A DNA stretch of 12,486 nt, from contig DATDRM010000063.1 of NCBI GenBank assembly GCA_035291705.1, positions 1-12,486 on the forward strand. The letters run 5' to 3'. A model generated the notes under the pieces. The model was not told the origin of the DNA and did no database searches. It saw only the letters and a list, made by a program, of their open reading frames with translations. Origin of the DNA: DATDRM01 sp035291705. GTDB taxonomy: Bacteria > Chloroflexota > Anaerolineae > Anaerolineales > UBA4823. A program made the translations under genes and the position numbers. Positions 1 through 7,636 of the stretch are shown one piece after another; the stretch's first letter is position 1; every line of letters begins with the position of its first letter.

Positions 1-3000
1 TACACACTCGGCCTGGATAGCGATCTGCCCGCCGCTGGGTGTGTACTTATGGGCATTGCTCACCAGGTTAGTCAGGATCTGGACCAGCCGGGTGTTGTCA
101 TACCAAACCAGCGGCAAACTCGCCGGCAACTCAACCACCAGTCTCTGTTCCTTTTCTTCGATCAGTTTTCGCAGGGTACGCACCGCTTCGTCGACGGCGT
201 CCGTGAAGGAAACCTGGCTATATTGGAGGTGCAACTGCCCGGCTTCAATGCGAGAGATATCCTGCAAGTCGGAGACCAGGGTGCCCATCCGGTCAGCGTT
301 GGAACGGATAGTGGCAAGGAATCGCGCCTGGCCTTCATTGACCGCTCCCACCGCGCCCGATACCAGAAGGTCGCTATAACCCTTGATAGAAGTCAGTGGA
401 TTTTTTAGCTCATGCGAAGCAGAAGAAACGAACTGGCTTTTTGCAAGATTGGCGGATTGGACCGCCGCGTAAAGCTGGGCGTTCGAAATAGCGATGGCGG
501 CATGGTCGCTGAGGCGCGCCAGAAAAGCCAGCAACTCCTCAGGGAAACCAGAACTCGATTTACTCTCCAGCAGGATTATCCCGATCACCTGTGATTCACG
601 GCGGATTGGGACAATTGCCTGGCTGCTGGCATCGGCCAACAGGTAAGAAGGCAGTTTACCCCGGCGGATGGCTTGTTCAAGCGCAGGGATTTCCAACCTG
701 AGATGTGAATTGCTAGAGGTGACCAGCTCAGGTGAGTAACCCTGCGCCGCCACAACCTGCAACCCAGCCTGATCTATCAGCCCAGCCAGGCCGGCGTCGG
801 CTCTGGACTGACTCAGCGACCACTCCAGGGTGATGTGCAGCACGCGTTCCAGATCGAGGCTGGCGTTCAGATCGCGGTCAACGCGTTGCATCACCGAGAG
901 CTCCTCGACACGCGCCGCCAAAGCCTGGTCGGTGAGGGTGTATAGCCGGGCATTTTCGATGGCCACCGCCGCTTGCCCGGCAAAAGCGCTTAACAATTCC
1001 AGGTCTTCCCCGGCGAAAGGCGACCCGTCCCGTTTGTTCAGGACTTCCAACACTCCGGTGACACGCTCTTTAACCACCATCGGCACGACCAATAGATCCC
1101 TGGTTGTATAGCCGGTCTGTTGGTCGGTATCGAACCAGTCAGCGCACTGCTGAACCGCGTTTTGGATAAGCGGTTGTTTGCTCTTGACCACTTTCCCAAC
1201 CAATCCAATCCCCGGCGGAAGACGCTTCCCAACCAATACCGTCCCGACCGGGCCTAATGCCACTGCGAAGACTGCCTCCCCTGTGCCGTCATCGATCAGA
1301 AGCAAGCTACCCGCTTCGCAGTCCAAGATATCCACCGCGCTCTGTAAGATGCGGTTCAGCAGGGGCTGCAGCTCCAACATGGAGGTTAAGCTGCGCGTCA
1401 CTTCATTGAGCGTAGCCAGCTGGCGAGCACGCCTCTCTGACTCCTCGAGTAAGCGCGCTTTGACGATCGCTCCGGCAACCAGGTCGGCGATGGCCTGGAG
1501 CAGGTTGGTCTGGTCTGATGTGTAAACAACAGCTGGATCGCGGCTCCCCAGGCTTACCGCTCCGATCGTATCCGCTCCAACATTCAAAGGGACGCTCATC
1601 CAGGCTAAGATTCCGGGCGAGTCAGGCAGAACCCCGCGGCCGCGGCATTCTCGCTCGAAATCCTCCGTAATGATCGCCCGCTGGCCGCCCACGACTTCAG
1701 TCTCCAATCCCTGGCCAGGGGGGATCGGGAGTCGTTCCAGGTTGTGCAGGCGTTCATCGTTCTCCAGATAAAAGACGTGGTGGAATTCCTGGCCAGGCCC
1801 ATCTCCCAGGGTGATGCGCAGGTCCCGCGTGGGGATGAGCAGGTTAATTTGGGTATAGAACATCTCCAGCAGGTCGTCAAAAGCCAGGGTGATATTGATG
1901 CCTTCCGCCACGCGGGTGATGATATCCAATTCATGGAGGCGCTGTTGCAGGGCGATCACAACCTGCGAACGCTGCAAGGCGAGAGAAGCCTGGTCGCAGA
2001 GCGACTCCAGGAATTTAAGCGCGTCCATCGAATAAGGTTGCCCCGAAAGCCGGAGGCCAAGCCCCAGCCAACCGGTTAAGCTCTCCTTTCCAGGCAACGG
2101 TATATATAGCTGCGCGCCGAGCAAAGCCAAGCGCGCCTGGTCAGGACGCAACGCCACTGACAATGAGTTTTCTTCGTCGATAAAAAGCGGAGCGCGGCGC
2201 CGGTCCAGGGTTTGGGCAAGCGCGCTGTTAGCAGTAAAGTGCAGATCGCTGCTGGGCCGGCCCTCCTGATCGGCCGTGGCATAGTAATAGGTGCCAGGAT
2301 CATGCTGTACAAAAATATGCAACCGGGATGGTGAGAGGGCTTCTTCGATAGATTTCCGCAATAATTGGATGATCGCCGAGAATTCCGTAGTCTGGGTGAG
2401 TTGGCGCCCGAAAGCCTGCAGCCGTTCCTGGAAGGCAGATCGTCCCCGGAAGAAGAAGGCATCCACTCTTTTCTGAAGGTAGAGACGGCTGGGGTTGAGC
2501 ATCAGCGCCAAAATGAAGATCACCAGGCCGAGCATGTAGGAGCTGTTCGCCAGGAAAAGCTCCCCAAAAATCAAGCTCAACCCACTTACCAGTAAGCCAT
2601 ATCCGCCAGCGACCAGCAAGGTCAGCGTGGTATATACGATCATGCGACTAAGCAGGTAATCCGTATCCAGCAAACGATAGCGTAATTTTGCATAAACCAT
2701 GAAGAGCGGGAAGGCGATGGACGGTAAAAGCCAGTACGGGGTGAAGGAAATCGATGGCCGGATAGCGCTGAGGCAGAACCAGGCTAAAAGCGGGCCAAAG
2801 GCGATCACCGCGCCGAATAAGATCAGGCGGCTTTGCTCGCGGACGATTGGAGAGGTTGATTTGATCCAACGGTGAATAGTCCAACACAGGAAAAAGGTCA
2901 ATGCCAGAGTGAGGAAGATCAATTCCAATCGCCGGGCCAGTAATAAAGCGGCTGGATTGGACGCCGCATCCAAATACCGGAAAACGCTCAGGATAACTAT

Positions 3001-3477
3001 CCCTGCCAGGAGATAGCCCAATGTGCGTAAGAAGGGATAGCGCGCCACCAGGGGTACTTCCTGTGGGAAAACAAGCGCCAGATCGAACAACCCCCCACCG
3101 GCCAGGGCAAAGGTAAACACCCACAAGGAGGTCAGGGGATGAGTTGTGCCAACTTCGAACAGGCTTACGATACCAATCGCCACCGAGGCTGTAAAGGACG
3201 CAAAAACACGTGCGGCGACCTCCGTGCCTCGCAAGCTGAACACCCATAAGCCGCAAGCCATATAGATGAAGGCGACTATGTAGGGGAGGTACAGGTAGCT
3301 CCACCGGTCGCCAGCAGAGGGGACTGGTGAGGTGAGGTTCCATTTGGACGCTACCACCGGCACGACTGCCAGGAGCATTAGTGCCAGCACCTGGTAGATA
3401 AACACGATCCCCAGGCTGGTCCGCTGGCGGATAAAGGCGCGGAAATGGGTCGCAGACCCGTTCAAAGAGCCGACCAT
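1..3477 (-). CDS. Membrane-bound multi-GAF sensor histidine kinase (C-terminus beyond window)
   Basis: Sensor kinase expected to autophosphorylate on histidine and signal to a response regulator not seen here. My translation is open from ATG 3477 to the left edge: 1159 residues without a stop. Residues 1-330 hold about ten hydrophobic helices (near 21-43, 60-81, 89-109, 115-137, 150-167, 184-202, 216-239, 246-264, 279-305, 312-327), with the RYRLLDTDYLLSRMIVY segment typical of Chloroflexota and cyanobacterial sensors. Four GAF-like domains follow at about 380-505, 520-672, 690-842 and 860-1000, joined by helical linkers. The HisKA domain has SHELKNPLTS with phospho-acceptor His1022. The ATPase N box includes NLVSNAHKY (Asn1141); G boxes and any receiver domain lie outside the window. 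ATG 3477 is the first ATG/GTG/TTG after an in-frame TAA near 3593, but lacks a clear ribosome binding site. No GAF cysteine suggests a bilin chromophore. The ligand is unknown. Confidence 0.93.
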   Translation of the reverse strand, partial: MVGSLNGSATHFRAFIRQRTSLGIVFIYQVLALMLLAVVPVVASKWNLTSPVPSAGDRWSYLYLPYIVAFIYMACGLWVFSLRGTEVAARVFASFTASVAIGIVSLFEVGTTHPLTSLWVFTFALAGGGLFDLALVFPQEVPLVARYPFLRTLGYLLAGIVILSVFRYLDAASNPAALLLARRLELIFLTLALTFFLCWTIHRWIKSTSPIVREQSRLILFGAVIAFGPLLAWFCLSAIRPSISFTPYWLLPSIAFPLFMVYAKLRYRLLDTDYLLSRMIVYTTLTLLVAGGYGLLVSGLSLIFGELFLANSSYMLGLVIFILALMLNPSRLYLQKRVDAFFFRGRSAFQERLQAFGRQLTQTTEFSAIIQLLRKSIEEALSPSRLHIFVQHDPGTYYYATADQEGRPSSDLHFTANSALAQTLDRRRAPLFIDEENSLSVALRPDQARLALLGAQLYIPLPGKESLTGWLGLGLRLSGQPYSMDALKFLESLCDQASLALQRSQVVIALQQRLHELDIITRVAEGINITLAFDDLLEMFYTQINLLIPTRDLRITLGDGPGQEFHHVFYLENDERLHNLERLPIPPGQGLETEVVGGQRAIITEDFERECRGRGVLPDSPGILAWMSVPLNVGADTIGAVSLGSRDPAVVYTSDQTNLLQAIADLVAGAIVKARLLEESERRARQLATLNEVTRSLTSMLELQPLLNRILQSAVDILDCEAGSLLLIDDGTGEAVFAVALGPVGTVLVGKRLPPGIGLVGKVVKSKQPLIQNAVQQCADWFDTDQQTGYTTRDLLVVPMVVKERVTGVLEVLNKRDGSPFAGEDLELLSAFAGQAAVAIENARLYTLTDQALAARVEELSVMQRVDRDLNASLDLERVLHITLEWSLSQSRADAGLAGLIDQAGLQVVAAQGYSPELVTSSNSHLRLEIPALEQAIRRGKLPSYLLADASSQAIVPIRRESQVIGIILLESKSSSGFPEELLAFLARLSDHAAIAISNAQLYAAVQSANLAKSQFVSSASHELKNPLTSIKGYSDLLVSGAVGAVNEGQARFLATIRSNADRMGTLVSDLQDISRIEAGQLHLQYSQVSFTDAVDEAVRTLRKLIEEKEQRLVVELPASLPLVWYDNTRLVQILTNLVSNAHKYTPSGGQIAIQAECV

Positions 3478-3908
3478 GCTGCAATTGTATGGCAGGGGGT
3501 AAGGAAGCGCAAGAAAAAGAGGGAAATACTTACCGGACTGAAAGGTAAACGGGGCCAGGGAGTTGAAATCTGGCGAGCGGCCGGGAAAAATTTACGGCTT
3601 GACCATCGCCCTCGATATATTAGCACCGCGGGGTGTCCCATATACGGCATGGTGCGGGTAGGGCTGGTGCAATACAATTCAAATTATGTTACAGGCTGCT
3701 GTTTTGCTCCCCTTTCTCAAGGGGTTACAACGCTTCAGCACAGCCAGTCACCCGGCTGCACTGGTTGCCTGCTCCCTGGCTGCCTGACCATTACCAGAGT
3801 CGGACTTTCAGCGACGAGCAGACGATGTCTTTCAGGACACACAAGCGACTGGTTTGGTGCGTTTATGCGTTGGGAATCCAGCTTTTCCGGCTAGTCTCGT
3901 ACATCCAA
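3478..3908. other. Intergenic region with no convincing gene; possible promoter for the kinase
   Basis: This 431-base gap lies between the surface-protein stop and the kinase start. Open frames on the plus strand here (about 150 and 101 codons) have no recognisable domain and overlap one another, so I do not call them. A weak minus-strand promoter candidate is TAATAT at 3617-3622, preceded by TG in the extended -10 position but without a -35 match. A 6-bp hairpin with a four-base loop lies at 3709-3724. I see no tRNA, no insertion-sequence ends and no T-tract terminator for the surface-protein gene. Confidence 0.5.
3709..3724. repeat. Short perfect hairpin CCCCTT/AAGGGG
   Basis: Arms CCCCTT (3709-3714) and AAGGGG (3719-3724) are perfectly complementary around a four-base loop. 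Read on the minus strand the loop is GAGA, a GNRA-type tetraloop, which would be stable in RNA. No run of T follows on either strand, so it is not a standard terminator. It could be a 3'-end structure of the surface-protein transcript or part of the kinase leader. Confidence 0.45.
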
Positions 3909-5306
3909 TCAGTCTTTCAGTATAATTGGCGAGAATGACCGATGTGGTACTATTGAACTAAGCCTGCTTTCACAGCCTTCGGTACCGATAGCCGTTATTG
4001 CATAGTACAAATTATCCTGTGCAGCATCAACGTGTACATAGCTTGTTGTAGTGATAGGTTGGGAGGTTACAGGATAAAAAGCTGAAAGATCTGAATTGGA
4101 ACTCGCATACACTTTATATCCAATGGCTTCATTCAAAGCTGACCAACTTAGATGGATATCATTTCCGACAGCAGACCATGTGAGACCAGTAGGTGGATTG
4201 AAACAGTAATTGTCTGCCATTTGTAAGGCTTGTAATGCGTCAATATCGGACCCTGGAAAGGGTGATCCTGTTTTTGTACTGAGATCTTCGATGCGTACAT
4301 ATCGAGCGTTACTGAGGGCATGGCCAGCTAAGTCGAACTCAGTCATTGCAATTCCTTTACCAAGAAAGGTCCAAGGTCCTGTGGGAGAATTGCTGATAAA
4401 AACATTGTAGTCTTCATCAACTCCCCCGAGGAGAACACCGACTTCGTAAACCCGTAAGTCATTACCAGTGCCATCAACGATTTCTTCGCCGAGGCCCATA
4501 TCAAAGACAATCCAGTAACCAGGGCCACCGATTGACATATCATCGTTAGCACCGCGCGGCCGTCCTAAGGCGAGTACAGGATTGGCCTGAGAATTACCTT
4601 CTGTCATGATGTTTGCGTCAGCAACTGCATCGGCGTATGGGTCTACAGCGCTAGTTGATACGACAATATTGTCAAAGTGACAACCAGTGCTGGCAGACGT
4701 GCCTAGCCCGATCATGCCTGTAGATAATGAGCTATCACTGGCTGTGAAGATTTGTGTGTAATTGAGCGACACTGTTATCGTTGTGCTTTCGACAGCAATG
4801 TGAATATTGTGCCAGCCTGTGCCATAACCATTATTGGTGTCTTCGGCTAAGGTGGTGTAAATCCCATCCACTTTTTTCTCCAAACGCCGAAAACTCTCCT
4901 GCTTATTCATGATGAAGCGGTAGTAGTTCTGATCATCGGCATAACGGAAAAGCACAAACACGCTATCGTCGTCATCGGGATACACATCTACGTCCAAATG
5001 ATAGTTTGCCCAAGTACCTTGACCTGCGTAAACCAAGGTCCCCTCGTAATTTGCGTTGGTATAGATATTTGAATTTTGCCGCAAGACTGAGCTATCTTTC
5101 GCCTGCACAACAGACCAATTCGATGGTCCCGAGATAGCCCCTGGCGCGTCAAACACTGTCCAACCGTCGAGATTCCCATCCTCAAACGTGTCACTAAAGA
5201 GAATTGTTGTCGTTTGGGAGAAAGCTGAGGCGATTAAGAAAATGCTACATATCCCAAAAACCACAACAAACAATAAGAGGCTTAGCTTCCAGTTGACTGC
5301 CTTCAT
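3909..5306 (-). CDS. Secreted multidomain surface protein (concanavalin-like, discoidin-like and Fn3-like domains)
   Basis: Predicted exported protein of 465 residues with no recognised enzymatic motif. A basic N-terminus and hydrophobic helix (about 7-27), ending near IASAFSQ, look like a Sec signal peptide. Residues about 37-217 resemble a concanavalin A-like jelly-roll domain (DTFEDGNLDGW at the start, HFDNIVVS at the end). Residues about 222-365 form a beta-rich domain with a DLAGHALSNARYVRIEDLS stretch and a closing SDIDALQAL, as in surface and discoidin-like domains. Residues about 368-452 look like a fibronectin type III domain, with cysteines near 368 and 445 that could pair. The tail ends in SFSPIILKD. 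I chose ATG 5306 because AAGGTGG sits five bases upstream; a GTG at 5315 lies inside that ribosome binding site. Base composition is clearly poorer in GC than the neighbours. Likely roles are carbohydrate or surface binding, by inference only. Confidence 0.9.
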   Translation of the reverse strand: MKAVNWKLSLLLFVVVFGICSIFLIASAFSQTTTILFSDTFEDGNLDGWTVFDAPGAISGPSNWSVVQAKDSSVLRQNSNIYTNANYEGTLVYAGQGTWANYHLDVDVYPDDDDSVFVLFRYADDQNYYRFIMNKQESFRRLEKKVDGIYTTLAEDTNNGYGTGWHNIHIAVESTTITVSLNYTQIFTASDSSLSTGMIGLGTSASTGCHFDNIVVSTSAVDPYADAVADANIMTEGNSQANPVLALGRPRGANDDMSIGGPGYWIVFDMGLGEEIVDGTGNDLRVYEVGVLLGGVDEDYNVFISNSPTGPWTFLGKGIAMTEFDLAGHALSNARYVRIEDLSTKTGSPFPGSDIDALQALQMADNYCFNPPTGLTWSAVGNDIHLSWSALNEAIGYKVYASSNSDLSAFYPVTSQPITTTSYVHVDAAQDNLYYAITAIGTEGCESRLSSIVPHRSFSPIILKD

Positions 5307-5311
5307 TGTGT

Positions 5312-5318
5312 CCACCTT
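5312..5318 (-). promoter_or_regulatory. Ribosome binding site that decides the surface-protein start
   Basis: AAGGTGG read on the minus strand, five bases before ATG 5306. It overlaps the GTG at 5313-5315, which makes that upstream GTG an unlikely start. A TATTAT box at 5330-5335, just upstream, could be a -10 element but has no recognisable -35. Confidence 0.6.
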
Positions 5319-5496
5319 TTTCTAAACACATAATATTGACGCTTTCGATTCGCGCTTGTCTTTGCATACCAATATATTCCATTCTCACATTTCGCGCACC
5401 CAACGATTTAAGGTTAGATGTGTGGCCAGAGCCAATGCCGAAGCCAGGTTCAACACGCCGCCACAACAAACCGATTTTTGCAGACGGTTATGTAAA

Positions 5497-5508
5497 GATT
5501 GTACAATC
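5497..5508. repeat. Perfect 12-bp palindrome, possible operator
   Basis: GATTGTACAATC is identical to its reverse complement. It lies about 190 bases upstream of the surface-protein start and downstream of the ABC operon terminator, so if it is an operator it belongs to the surface-protein gene. One short palindrome can arise by chance. Confidence 0.3.
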
Positions 5509-5710
5509 AAAAGCCAACCAACAAGCTTACAAAGCTGCAAGAAATTCACGTGGAACCTTTGGTGCTAGGTGATAAAAGTCATTAGGTGCACTAATCTGAT
5601 AGATGCAAATACTCCAACCGACCGCATCTTCCTTCGTCACGTTGGTAGCGGTTACATTATTAATCATCGAATGCTGATGGAGCACTTTGCTGCGATGGCT
5701 GAGCAGGGAG

Positions 5711-5762
5711 AAAAAAGACTATCATGAAAGCGCCCGACTTTCGCTGATCGTTTATGATCGTC
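5711..5762 (-). terminator. Rho-independent terminator of the ABC exporter operon
   Basis: Read on the minus strand, GACGATCAT pairs with ATGATAGTC (eight pairs and one G-A mismatch), with GAAAG/CTTTC able to pair further in, followed immediately by six T residues (A5711-A5716 on the plus strand). It begins about 50 bases after the stop codon at 5813. Arms, loop region and T-tract have the expected order, and it separates the ABC operon from the surface-protein gene. Confidence 0.65.
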
Positions 5763-5812
5763 ACTCCATCCTATCCCCAGGTGATGGTTTACTTTTCTGA
5801 GTCGGTATCCAG

Positions 5813-7633
5813 CTAGATGCTCAGGAATTCATCCAAGCCTGGCGGTTTGTAATCCAGCGACTGGTGGCGGAAGTAAGTATTATACAGGCCGGCGTAGTGC
5901 CCACCCTTGCGTAACAAACCCACGTGATCCCCCTCCTCGAGGATGCGCCCATTCTCCAGGACGACGATGCGGTCGGCGGCTTTGACCGTGGACAGGCGGT
6001 GAGCGATTAAAATGCTGGTCGTATTGGCCAGGATCAGCCCCAGCGCCTGCTGGATTTGCCATTCCGTGAAGGGATCGATGCTGGCAGTGGCCTCGTCCAG
6101 GATGAAGATCGCCGGGCGCTGGACGAGGACGCGCAGCAAAGACACCAGCTGGCGCTGGCCCATGGAAAGCCGCCCGCCGCGCTCGCCCACCTCGGTGTAC
6201 AACCCGTGGGGCAGGCTTTCCAACCATTCCCCCTCCCCGATCTGGTTTGCCATCGCTTCGATCGTATCGAGATCCACCCCCTGGCAGGCATAGCAGATAT
6301 TCTCGGCGATCGTCCCGGAGAACAGGAAAGGCACCTGGGAGACAATGCCCAGCTGGCGGCGGTAATCTGGCAGGTCGAAACTGCGGATATCGTTCCCATC
6401 CACCAGGATGCGCCCTGCCTGGAACTCGTAAAAGCGCGCGATCAGCTTGGCAATGGAGGATTTGCCAGCACCGGTGTGTCCCACCAGGGCCAGGTTCTCA
6501 CCGGGGTGGATGTGCAGGTCAAAGTCATCCAACACCGGCTCCTCATCCGGAGAATAGCGGAAACTAACGCTTTCAAAGCGGATCTCGCCGCGCAAGGATG
6601 GCACCCACCGACGATCGGTTTGCACGACTTTCGTCTCAGCATCGGTCAAGGAAAATACCCGCTCTGCAGCCGAAAGTCCGGACTGCACCTGCGCCCAAAA
6701 GGCGGACAGGTTGAGCACCGGGAAGAAGAACTGGTCCAGGCTTTGCAAGAACAGGAACCAGGCGCCGGTTGTGATCGCGCCAGCCGCCGCGCCCAGCCCG
6801 CCCACAAAAACCAGGATCGCCATTCCGATCCCGCCCAGGGCGTTCAATACCGGGAAGACCAACGAAAGCACCAGCCCGCGCTGGACGTTAACCCGGTAGG
6901 ATTGGCGGTTGGCTTCATCAAATTCGGCGAATACCCCGGCTTCCTGGCGAAAGTTCTTGGCGATGGCTATCCCGCTGACGGTCTCTTTGATGGCTGCGTT
7001 GACGTTCGCCATGGCGCGCATGCCGCGGCGGGTGACCGTGCGCGCCAGCCGGCGAAAGCCGAGCGTGACCAGGAAAATGACCGGCATGAAACCAAACAGG
7101 TAAAGCGACATGCGCCAGTCAATGTTCACCAGCACGATCCCCAGGATGAACGCCTGAATGACCTGCGAAAAAAGGTCAGTGATCAGGACGACCGTCTGGC
7201 CAAATTCCTGGGTGTCCGAAGTGATGCGTGAAACGATGCGGCCCGACGAATACTGGTCATAGAAAGACAGGTCGTGATCGACCGCGGCGTGGAAAGCATC
7301 GTCACGCAGCGCCAGCACGATATCGCCCACCATGCGCACCGTAAGTCGCCGGCGCAGCCAGTTGGCACCCCAAGAAACCACCCCCGCTAGCAAGATCGCC
7401 CCACTCAGCAAGCCGATCGATAGCGGGGTGAGCTGACTTCCGAGTATATCCACACCGCGCGAGACGATCAGCGGCGTAGCCGCACCGGCCAAGGCGATCA
7501 ACAATAAAAGCCCGACCACCAGGATAAAAGCCGCCCGGTGCGGGCGGAAATAGGTCGCCATGCGCAAGACCAGCTGGCGGTCAGAGTATTGGCGATCGTA
7601 GCCTTCGGTATCTAAACCGGCGAAGAAACTCAC
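5813..7633 (-). CDS. ABC exporter half-transporter, subunit with catalytic glutamate (permease + ATPase)
   Basis: A 606-residue half-transporter of the MsbA/MdlB type: an N-terminal six-helix membrane domain (about 30-320) fused to a nucleotide-binding domain (about 348-585). Visible motifs are Walker A GHTGAGKSS (385-393, Lys391), Q-loop Gln433, Walker B FILDEATAS with catalytic Glu514, and H-loop His545 in IAHRLST. The ABC signature is LSMGQ (489-493) instead of LSGGQ, a change expected to weaken the site it completes. GTG 7633 starts three bases after the stop of the gene upstream, with a GGGG stretch about eight bases before it, so the two are almost certainly co-translated. Family knowledge says such pairs form heterodimeric exporters of lipids, peptides or drugs; the substrate cannot be read from the sequence. 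A terminator lies about 50 bases downstream. Confidence 0.95.
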   Translation of the reverse strand: MSFFAGLDTEGYDRQYSDRQLVLRMATYFRPHRAAFILVVGLLLLIALAGAATPLIVSRGVDILGSQLTPLSIGLLSGAILLAGVVSWGANWLRRRLTVRMVGDIVLALRDDAFHAAVDHDLSFYDQYSSGRIVSRITSDTQEFGQTVVLITDLFSQVIQAFILGIVLVNIDWRMSLYLFGFMPVIFLVTLGFRRLARTVTRRGMRAMANVNAAIKETVSGIAIAKNFRQEAGVFAEFDEANRQSYRVNVQRGLVLSLVFPVLNALGGIGMAILVFVGGLGAAAGAITTGAWFLFLQSLDQFFFPVLNLSAFWAQVQSGLSAAERVFSLTDAETKVVQTDRRWVPSLRGEIRFESVSFRYSPDEEPVLDDFDLHIHPGENLALVGHTGAGKSSIAKLIARFYEFQAGRILVDGNDIRSFDLPDYRRQLGIVSQVPFLFSGTIAENICYACQGVDLDTIEAMANQIGEGEWLESLPHGLYTEVGERGGRLSMGQRQLVSLLRVLVQRPAIFILDEATASIDPFTEWQIQQALGLILANTTSILIAHRLSTVKAADRIVVLENGRILEEGDHVGLLRKGGHYAGLYNTYFRHQSLDYKPPGLDEFLSI

Positions 7634-7636
7634 TGC

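Larger units (their letters stand above)
5316..5812. other. Intergenic region: terminator on the right, regulatory region of the surface-protein gene on the left
   Basis: About 500 bases with no supported gene; short open frames at 5306-5572 have no recognisable content. The right end holds the terminator of the ABC operon (5711-5762). The middle contains a perfect 12-bp palindrome, GATTGTACAATC, at 5497-5508 and a near-palindrome at 5581-5595 (ATTAG, one extra G, TGCA, CTAAT). The left end is AT-rich and carries the promoter-like sequence of the surface-protein gene. No tRNA or mobile-element end was seen. Confidence 0.5.

Noticed and set aside
1605..2462. Possible frameshift in the kinase, because several short minus frames are visible
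   Set aside because: Codon-by-codon translation from 3477 to 1 shows one uninterrupted frame; the short frames are in other phases.
2648..3484. 278-codon minus-strand frame with a TTG start
   Set aside because: It is an out-of-frame reading of the kinase membrane region; the continuous kinase frame covers it and gives clean transmembrane helices.
3478..3908. Possible tRNA or mobile-element remnant in the gap
   Set aside because: No T-arm GTTCRA pattern, no cloverleaf pairing, no terminal inverted repeats, no target duplication and no transposase motif.
3445..3938. Overlapping plus-strand frames (149 and 101 codons) in the gap between kinase and surface protein
   Set aside because: No recognisable domain, no good ribosome binding site, mutual overlap in different frames, and overlap with the ends of supported minus-strand genes.
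5306..5572. Plus-strand frames of 70-88 codons in the gap right of the surface protein
   Set aside because: No domain and no ribosome binding site; they overlap each other in different frames and one overlaps the surface-gene start.
5581..5595. Near-palindrome ATTAG-G-TGCA-CTAAT
   Set aside because: Imperfect (one extra base) and short; noted only within the intergenic entry.
6056..7231. 391-codon open frame on the plus strand opposite the ABC gene
   Set aside because: It lies wholly antisense to a well-supported ABC ATPase/permease gene, shows no domain, and its composition follows from the opposite strand's high-GC codons.
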